The notes under the pieces were generated by a model, which searched no databases, was not told where the DNA came from, and saw nothing but the letters and a program-made list of their open reading frames with translations. A DNA stretch of 44,861 nt from Candidatus Uhrbacteria bacterium RIFCSPHIGHO2_02_FULL_46_47 (GTDB lineage: Bacteria; Patescibacteriota; Patescibacteriia; GWA2-47-26): contig MGDU01000021.1 of the NCBI GenBank assembly GCA_001790815.1, positions 1-44,861 on the forward strand, written 5' to 3'. A program made the position numbers and the translations under genes. Positions 39,536 through 44,861 of the stretch are shown one piece after another (position 1 is the stretch's first letter; the number at the start of each line of letters is the position of its first letter).

Positions 39536-42500
39536 CTATGGATTTATCACAATTACCATTTCAAGCAAAAACATTAAAGAGAGCCATAACTCCTGACAAA
39601 TATAGTTTGTATCGGGCGGCTCTTGAGTGGGACCTGGTAGAACCCATTGTCATTGAAGATAGAGAAGATATGCGATCGGAAAGTAAATGGCGCGATCGTG
39701 TTGAACCATACCATCATCAAGTTACAAACCTTATTTCTTTTTGTCGTCGTCTTCCCGTTACTTTATTAGCAGATGATGTAGGGCTTGGAAAAACAATTAG
39801 CGCCGGACTGGTTGCTAGTGAACTTATTTCGCGGGGGAGAATTTCAAAAATATTAGTCGTTTGTCCTAAAATCCTTCGTGAGCAGTGGAAGGAGGAATTG
39901 GATATAAAATTTGACATCCCTTCAGTTATCGTGACTGGCAAAGAGCTTATTACAGCAGAACCTCCGGAAGAACCAGGAGCCGTAATAACAACTTATAACA
40001 CTGCTCGATTATACCTCGATAGAATAAAGCAAGACGGCTTCGACATGTTGATACTCGACGAAGCACACAAATTACGCAACCTCTACGGTGTTGACCCAAC
40101 ACCCCAAGTTGCGCAAAGATTTCGGAAGGCGCTATCGGACAGATTATTTAAATACGTGTTGATGCTAACAGCTACCCCGATACAAAATCGGCTTTGGGAT
40201 CTTTATTCTTTGGTAGATTTATTGACTATTGCACGAGGACATGAAAATCCCTTTGGTAATCAAGGCACATTTGCTCGAAAATTTATAGCTGATAGTCGGA
40301 CTACGGCGCGTCAACTTAAACCCGAAATGCGTGATGAATTCCGGTCAATTGTATACGGGTATATGTCGCGTGTACGTCGGGGTGATGCAAAACTACACTT
40401 TCCAGAGCGAAAAGTGCAGCTCCATAAAGTTGACCCATCTGACAAAGAACTTGAGCTTTTCAAAGTAATTGCTAAGCCGATTCAACAACTCAACTATCTT
40501 TCACAAATAGTAATTCTGCAGGCGCTTATCAGTAGTCCTGAGGCTTTAGTTAAGTTACTTGCAGGGATGGCGGCGAAGGATACCGCACCAAAATCATTAG
40601 CAAAGGATGTGAAAGAGATCGCAAAAGATATTCACACCACGACGAAACTAAAAGGACTAGGTGCCTTAATTGAAAAATTAAAAGCAGAGCAACCAGACAC
40701 ATGGCGCGTGGTTGTATTTACTCGATGGAGAGAAACACAAACTGCGATTCAGAATTTTCTTGAAAAGCAGAAAATTTCATGCGGACTTATAAATGGCGAT
40801 TCCAATACAAGAAACCAAGAAACTATTACAAGATTCAAAAAAGATTTGCCAGAAGTCCACGTTATTGTCTCAACTGAAGCTGGTTCTGAAGGAGTTAACT
40901 TACAAGCTGCAAATGTTCTGGTCAATTATGATTTACCCTGGAATCCGATGATAGTTGAACAGCGAATTGGTCGCATTCAACGTTTGTCCTCTAATTTTGC
41001 AAACGTATCTATTTTTAATATCGTATTGAAAAACACTTTTGAGGAATACATCGTTGGCCGACTAATGGAAAAATTGCAGTTGGCCTCGCATGCAATCGGA
41101 GACATCGAAGCGCTACTTGAGGCGTCAGGAATAGATGAGAGTGAGGAAAACGGTTCCAGTGGTTTTGAGGAGAAGATTCGACAGTTAGTTGTCGCTTCGT
41201 TGGCTGGTAAAGATGTTGAGCAAGCAACACGCAAAGCAGAAAAAAGTATTACGGATGCCAAAACAGAGCTAGAGCGAGAAGAGAAGAATATTAATTCACT
41301 GCTTGGGGGTATGGGCGATACATTAGATTCCAGTCCTCGTTGTCCGAAATTACCACAAGCAGAGCGGTCAATGGATGCTCGAGCTTTTGTGTTGACGGCA
41401 TTAACCGAGTTGGGAGCAAAACTAAAGAAAGAACCAGAAGGCTTATATATCTCACAACTCGCTGGGAAAAGAGAACTGATCCGTTTTGATAACAACAACC
41501 TAAGTGAAAAAGGCGAAAGTGTTTTGTATGCCCCTGGCACTGCAACATTTGAGCGTCTTGTGAGTAAAATTACAAACACAGGTTTACACTTAGTTGACGA
41601 CAATGATCAAAAACCACTTCTCCGCACCGAAGATATTGCAAAAAAATGGTCTGAAAGTTTTGGGGCTTCCTTCAAAATAATGGACGTTCAAGATGTATCA
41701 AGGTGTTTTACTGGTAAAGCTCTGTTACGAGTTCGCGCAACTGTGGCTCACGATAGTTACGAGCGACTGGTTGAAGTAGAATGTGCCCCAAATGAACATT
41801 TTAATTTCGTCACAAAGACTGGGCTTGAACCGATTGGAGACCAAATAGAAAATCCTACGTCTATTGGCGCGCTTTCCAAGAAACTAGCAGAAAAAGCGAT
41901 GCAGGATCCAAATATTTTAGATTTTTGTCGTTTTTATACCGAAAGAAGAGAACAAGAAGTTGCTTCGGCTGGCAGTGACATACGCAAAAAGAAGAAGCTC
42001 GAAGATGAATTTACTCCGAGACTTGAGATTTCTTTAGTTGGTCTTGAGGGAACGGTTCATAGAGATTTAAAAACTCGGGTATTTTACAGATTTGATGCAG
42101 ACGGTGAATATAATAGCTTGCTGACTATAACTCCTTCATTGGAAAAAGTGATTGCGCCAGAAATGGGTAAATGTATGAAAACAGGAAAGATAGTGCCGCG
42201 GGATTGCTTAAGCCAGTGTGCGATTACTAAACAAATAGCGTTACGACATCTACTTGCTCAATCAGAAATAAGCGAACGATTTGCTTATCCAGAGCATACT
42301 GTTTTATGTGCGTTTAGCCACAAGCGTGTTTTGATTGATGAGGCGGAAAAATCAGCTGTTACAGGAGAAATGGTTGCGAAAAAATTTCTAAAAACGTCTC
42401 TTTTGAGTGGTAAACACGCTGAGCCACAATACTTTGGAATATGTGAATTTACTAAATCAGAAGTTCTCGAAAGTGAATTGGCGGTGAGTCAAATTTCTGG

Positions 42501-43059
42501 AAAAAAGTACCGAATTGATGAGCAGTTAAAGTCAGTTGTTTCGGGAAAGACTGGTCATAAGCAAGAGTTTGTATCAAGCAATATATCTAGTGCTCATCTT
42601 CTTGAAGCGGAAGCTATACGCTCCATTATCGGCAACTTTTGTTCTCCGCCGGAAGCAAGACCCTGCTCATGGAGTGGTCGCAAATGTCATCCAGAAGATC
42701 TAAAGAACTGTGAATTAACAGGTGTATCGATATATTCTGAATATATATCTGCGCAACCCCCTTCTCGCTTAGAGTTATTATTTAATCTTTTGAATGGAAC
42801 TAGGAAAAAATCGGATAAGCCCGAATTATGGCCAACGATAAGTAGTTATGTATCTTCTTCACTTAAGGGTGGTAAATGCAAAGTTGAAGCCGCGGAATTA
42901 TCGCCTGGCGGCAAAAATTTAGCAGTTACGCTAGAAGTTAGAACATGGATTGGTCTAAAAATCCGTCATGCGGGCTTGATCTACTCTTTTCAAGATAATG
43001 CGACTATTGGGCGCATTGTAACCGGAAAACGAGGAGATAATGGGTGGGTTCAATCTTAA
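39532..43059 (+). CDS. SNF2-family helicase with Cys-rich C-terminal repeats
   Basis: A 1175-residue SF2 ATPase. Walker A is LADDVGLGKT near residue 79-88, Walker B ILDEAHKLRN near 175, motif III MLTATPIQNR near 215, and the C-terminal motor has STEAGSEGVNLQAANVLVNY and EQRIGRIQR near 450-485, as in RapA-like SNF2 proteins. After a coiled coil (about 560-595) the remaining 550 residues are unusual: between about 880 and 1030 there are repeated units with a Cys, a T/S-G-K and a conserved spacing (CMKTGKI, CAFSHKRV, CEFTKSEV, then SxxSGK), suggesting degenerate treble-clef fingers. It probably moves along or remodels DNA. It overlaps the nuclease-like gene that follows, suggesting a joint complex. 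Confidence 0.88.
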   Translation: MTMDLSQLPFQAKTLKRAITPDKYSLYRAALEWDLVEPIVIEDREDMRSESKWRDRVEPYHHQVTNLISFCRRLPVTLLADDVGLGKTISAGLVASELISRGRISKILVVCPKILREQWKEELDIKFDIPSVIVTGKELITAEPPEEPGAVITTYNTARLYLDRIKQDGFDMLILDEAHKLRNLYGVDPTPQVAQRFRKALSDRLFKYVLMLTATPIQNRLWDLYSLVDLLTIARGHENPFGNQGTFARKFIADSRTTARQLKPEMRDEFRSIVYGYMSRVRRGDAKLHFPERKVQLHKVDPSDKELELFKVIAKPIQQLNYLSQIVILQALISSPEALVKLLAGMAAKDTAPKSLAKDVKEIAKDIHTTTKLKGLGALIEKLKAEQPDTWRVVVFTRWRETQTAIQNFLEKQKISCGLINGDSNTRNQETITRFKKDLPEVHVIVSTEAGSEGVNLQAANVLVNYDLPWNPMIVEQRIGRIQRLSSNFANVSIFNIVLKNTFEEYIVGRLMEKLQLASHAIGDIEALLEASGIDESEENGSSGFEEKIRQLVVASLAGKDVEQATRKAEKSITDAKTELEREEKNINSLLGGMGDTLDSSPRCPKLPQAERSMDARAFVLTALTELGAKLKKEPEGLYISQLAGKRELIRFDNNNLSEKGESVLYAPGTATFERLVSKITNTGLHLVDDNDQKPLLRTEDIAKKWSESFGASFKIMDVQDVSRCFTGKALLRVRATVAHDSYERLVEVECAPNEHFNFVTKTGLEPIGDQIENPTSIGALSKKLAEKAMQDPNILDFCRFYTERREQEVASAGSDIRKKKKLEDEFTPRLEISLVGLEGTVHRDLKTRVFYRFDADGEYNSLLTITPSLEKVIAPEMGKCMKTGKIVPRDCLSQCAITKQIALRHLLAQSEISERFAYPEHTVLCAFSHKRVLIDEAEKSAVTGEMVAKKFLKTSLLSGKHAEPQYFGICEFTKSEVLESELAVSQISGKKYRIDEQLKSVVSGKTGHKQEFVSSNISSAHLLEAEAIRSIIGNFCSPPEARPCSWSGRKCHPEDLKNCELTGVSIYSEYISAQPPSRLELLFNLLNGTRKKSDKPELWPTISSYVSSSLKGGKCKVEAAELSPGGKNLAVTLEVRTWIGLKIRHAGLIYSFQDNATIGRIVTGKRGDNGWVQS

Positions 43060-44555
43060 ATACTATGCCTATTACACTTACAAAAACCGACTATATTCTT
43101 TATAGGGAATGCCCGAAGAATGTTTGGTATAAAATCCATAAGCCGGATGTATATTCTGAATCGGAATTGTCGGAGTTTGAGAAATCAATTATGGAAATCG
43201 GCAATGAAGTTGAGTTGGTAGCGAGAAAATTATTTCCAACCGGAATTTTGATTGAGCGCAGGGATGCAAAAGCACAAGAAACCACTCAAAATTACATCGC
43301 AAAAAAGCAAGAAGTATTATTTCAGCCAATCTTTGTTAAAGATGACTATTTGGCGGCTATTGATATATTAAAGTTTGAACCAGAGACAGATAGCTATTCA
43401 GTATATGAGGTTAAATCAACAAATGATGTTGACAATAAAACTCATTATCACGACCTATCTTTCCAAATAAATTTGCTTAAAAAACATGGTTTGAAAATAG
43501 ATAAGGCATATATTATTCATCTAAATTCCGGATATGTTCGTTCTGGCGAGATTGATATTACAAAACTTTTCAAAATTGTCGATGTAAGTAGCGAAGTAGA
43601 AAGTATCGCTGAAAGTGTAGCCATTGAATCAGTAGAAGCACTCAAATATCTTTCGCAAGATAACGAACCGAATGGTTATTGCTGTTGTATATACAAAGGT
43701 AGATCAAAACACTGCTCGACATTTCAACATGCCAATCCAGATGTTCCAGAATATAGTGTTCACGACATAGCACGCATAGGAAACAGTAAGGCAAAGCTGA
43801 AGGAATTAATTGATAACAATATTTTTCATCTCAATACAATCCCGTCCCATATCAAGCTAACCGACATTCAGCAGGGCCAAGTTGACACATATATTTTGAA
43901 TAAGGTTTTGGTTGAAAAAGATAAAATCAAAGCAGAGTTTGATACTTTAACATTCCCCCTATACTTTTTAGATTACGAAACTTTTCCGGCAGCAATTCCA
44001 AGATTTGACGGCTTTTCTCCTTACAATCAAATACCGTTCCAATATTCCGTTGATGTTTTGAAGTCGCCAGAGAGCAAACCGGAACATTACGAATTTTTAC
44101 ACGTTGCTTCCGATGATCCGAGTAAACTATTTGCTGAATCGTTGCAAAAACATTTGGGTACAACTGGGAGTATTATTGTTTGGCACAAAGGGTTTGAGTG
44201 CGGAAGAAACGACGAGATTGCAATTAGAATTCCTGAAATGAAATCGTTTATGGATTCCTTGAAGGGGCGCGTTTATGATTTGGAAGATATTTTTAGAAAA
44301 CAATATCACATACACCGAGACTTCAGGGGTGGCACTTCCATAAAAAGAATTTTGCCCGTTCTTGTTTCCGAATTATCCTATAAAGAACTTGAAATACGAG
44401 ATGGAGGAAGTGCCGCAGATACCTGGAATAAAATCGTAAGCGGTAATTTTAACGACACAGACAAAGAGAAAGCCGTAAATGATTTAACAATATATTGTGG
44501 GCTTGATACTTATGCAATGTATGCGATATGGCGAGCTCTTCATAAGCTTCTATAA
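43044..44555 (+). CDS. DUF2779 protein, Cas4-like plus DnaQ-like
   Basis: A 503-residue DUF2779 protein. The N-terminal half resembles PD-(D/E)XK/Cas4 nucleases: LTKTDYILYRECPKNVWYK at the start, then DYLAAIDILKFE and YSVYEVKSTN, which fit the D...ExK active site. A Cys cluster, GYCCCIYKGRSKHC, together with the first Cys could hold an iron-sulphur cluster. The C-terminal half looks like a DnaQ/RNase H-type exonuclease with YFLDYETFP, VWHKGFE and YCGLDTYAMY. The GTG start at 43044 has GAGGAG 7 bases upstream and overlaps the helicase; ATG 43065 is an alternative start that fits the family N-terminus. It likely works with the helicase on nucleic acid. Confidence 0.8.
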   Translation: MGSILNTMPITLTKTDYILYRECPKNVWYKIHKPDVYSESELSEFEKSIMEIGNEVELVARKLFPTGILIERRDAKAQETTQNYIAKKQEVLFQPIFVKDDYLAAIDILKFEPETDSYSVYEVKSTNDVDNKTHYHDLSFQINLLKKHGLKIDKAYIIHLNSGYVRSGEIDITKLFKIVDVSSEVESIAESVAIESVEALKYLSQDNEPNGYCCCIYKGRSKHCSTFQHANPDVPEYSVHDIARIGNSKAKLKELIDNNIFHLNTIPSHIKLTDIQQGQVDTYILNKVLVEKDKIKAEFDTLTFPLYFLDYETFPAAIPRFDGFSPYNQIPFQYSVDVLKSPESKPEHYEFLHVASDDPSKLFAESLQKHLGTTGSIIVWHKGFECGRNDEIAIRIPEMKSFMDSLKGRVYDLEDIFRKQYHIHRDFRGGTSIKRILPVLVSELSYKELEIRDGGSAADTWNKIVSGNFNDTDKEKAVNDLTIYCGLDTYAMYAIWRALHKLL

Positions 44556-44558
44556 AAT

Positions 44559-44861
44559 ATGGTCAAAGATTTTCAAAAAATAGTATGTCCGACTTGCAAA
44601 GCTGAAATCTCGCTTAATGAGGCTATTACTCATCAGTTACAGGAAACGATAAAAAAGGAGATGATGGAGGAACAGCAAGTTAAAAATGTTGAGTTTGCAA
44701 AAAGGGAAAAAGAGATTACTGAAAAAGAAAAAACGGTTACTGAATCAAGAAAATCAGTAGAAAAAGAAGTAGCCGAGCAAACAGAAAAAGCCAAGATTGA
44801 ACTAGAAAAAGAAATCAGAAGCAAACTCTCAAAGGAAAAAGACGGCGAAATTAGTGCTTTA
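44559..44861 (+). CDS. DUF2130-like coiled-coil protein, cut by window
   Basis: Absent from the ORF track because it runs off the right edge, but 101 codons are open. The N-terminus has IVCPTCKAEISLNEAI, the metal-binding CxxC start of DUF2130 proteins, followed by a long highly charged Glu/Lys coiled coil. Full-length relatives end in a domain thought to be related to restriction-endonuclease folds; that part lies outside the window. It starts 3 bases after the DUF2779 stop, so it is the third gene of the helicase operon. Its function is unknown. Confidence 0.7.
   Translation, partial: MVKDFQKIVCPTCKAEISLNEAITHQLQETIKKEMMEEQQVKNVEFAKREKEITEKEKTVTESRKSVEKEVAEQTEKAKIELEKEIRSKLSKEKDGEISAL

Noticed and set aside
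40977-41603. 208-residue minus-strand ORF inside the helicase gene
   Set aside because: The helicase frame has all ATPase motifs; the antisense frame is Ser-rich with no recognisable domain.
39532-43059. DISARM or another named helicase-based defence system
   Set aside because: The partners expected for those systems are not seen, and DUF2779 and DUF2130 are not known components to my knowledge.
1-44861. tRNA, rRNA or riboswitch genes
   Set aside because: I saw no cloverleaf with a T-loop consensus, no rRNA segments and no recognisable riboswitch cores; almost all intergenic gaps are too short.

Overview
The window looks like a chromosomal segment of an uncultured bacterium, most likely a member of the Candidate Phyla Radiation (Patescibacteria). 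That placement is an inference from gene content, the dense operons with many ATGA start/stop overlaps, the weak or absent Shine-Dalgarno sites at many starts, and the short palindromic repeats inside genes; no rRNA or other phylogenetic marker is present to prove it. TGA is used as an ordinary stop, so the UGA-glycine lineages are unlikely.

Region 1 (1-36.4 kb) is one long, mostly minus-strand surface-polysaccharide and nucleotide-sugar locus. At its core is an apparently complete legionaminic-acid (nonulosonic acid) pathway: PtmE-like sugar-1-phosphate nucleotidyltransferase with CBS domains, LegB dehydratase, LegC aminotransferase, LegH/NeuD-like acyltransferase, LegG/NeuC-like hydrolysing epimerase, LegI/NeuB-like synthase and LegF/NeuA-like CMP-transferase. 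Around it sit an ABC flippase-like exporter, WavE, WbqC, a second DegT aminotransferase, sugar epimerases, two methyltransferases, a PIG-L/LmbE deacetylase, a surface-carbohydrate protein, two related nucleotidyltransferases (one fused to a HAD phosphatase), a transketolase and two nucleotide-sugar 6-dehydrogenases. An intact IS30-family element with a 3-bp target duplication splits this locus at 17.9-19.0 kb. S-adenosylhomocysteinase and an adenosine-kinase-like PfkB protein (27.3-32.2 kb) could recycle the SAH made by the methyltransferases. Leucyl-tRNA synthetase closes the region.

The most striking sequence feature is at 27.4-35.4 kb. Four conserved enzymes (S-adenosylhomocysteinase, PfkB kinase, UDP-glucose dehydrogenase, leucyl-tRNA synthetase) are interrupted in frame by G/C-rich palindromic elements encoding Pro/Ser/Gly/Arg-rich peptides. 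The elements occur in both orientations, stay open in both, and are accompanied by short AT-rich or tandem repeats, also in frame. A near-identical copy lies between genes at 13.1 kb. The legionaminic genes carry none inside their reading frames.

Region 2 (36.6-44.9 kb) is plus-strand, visibly more AT-rich, and resembles a defence island. It has an AbiEi/AbiEii toxin-antitoxin pair, a small zinc-ribbon gene, an internally deleted radC remnant, a BRO-N protein, a type I methylase (hsdM) stub joined to a duplicated piece of the zinc-ribbon gene, and then a tight operon: a 1175-residue SNF2-type helicase with Cys-containing C-terminal repeats, a DUF2779 Cas4-like/DnaQ-like nuclease candidate, and a DUF2130 coiled-coil protein running off the window. 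This last trio is the best candidate for an undescribed system.

All calls come from reading the sequence; no database or alignment was run. Gene starts were moved inward from the track where family N-termini or ribosome binding sites supported it.
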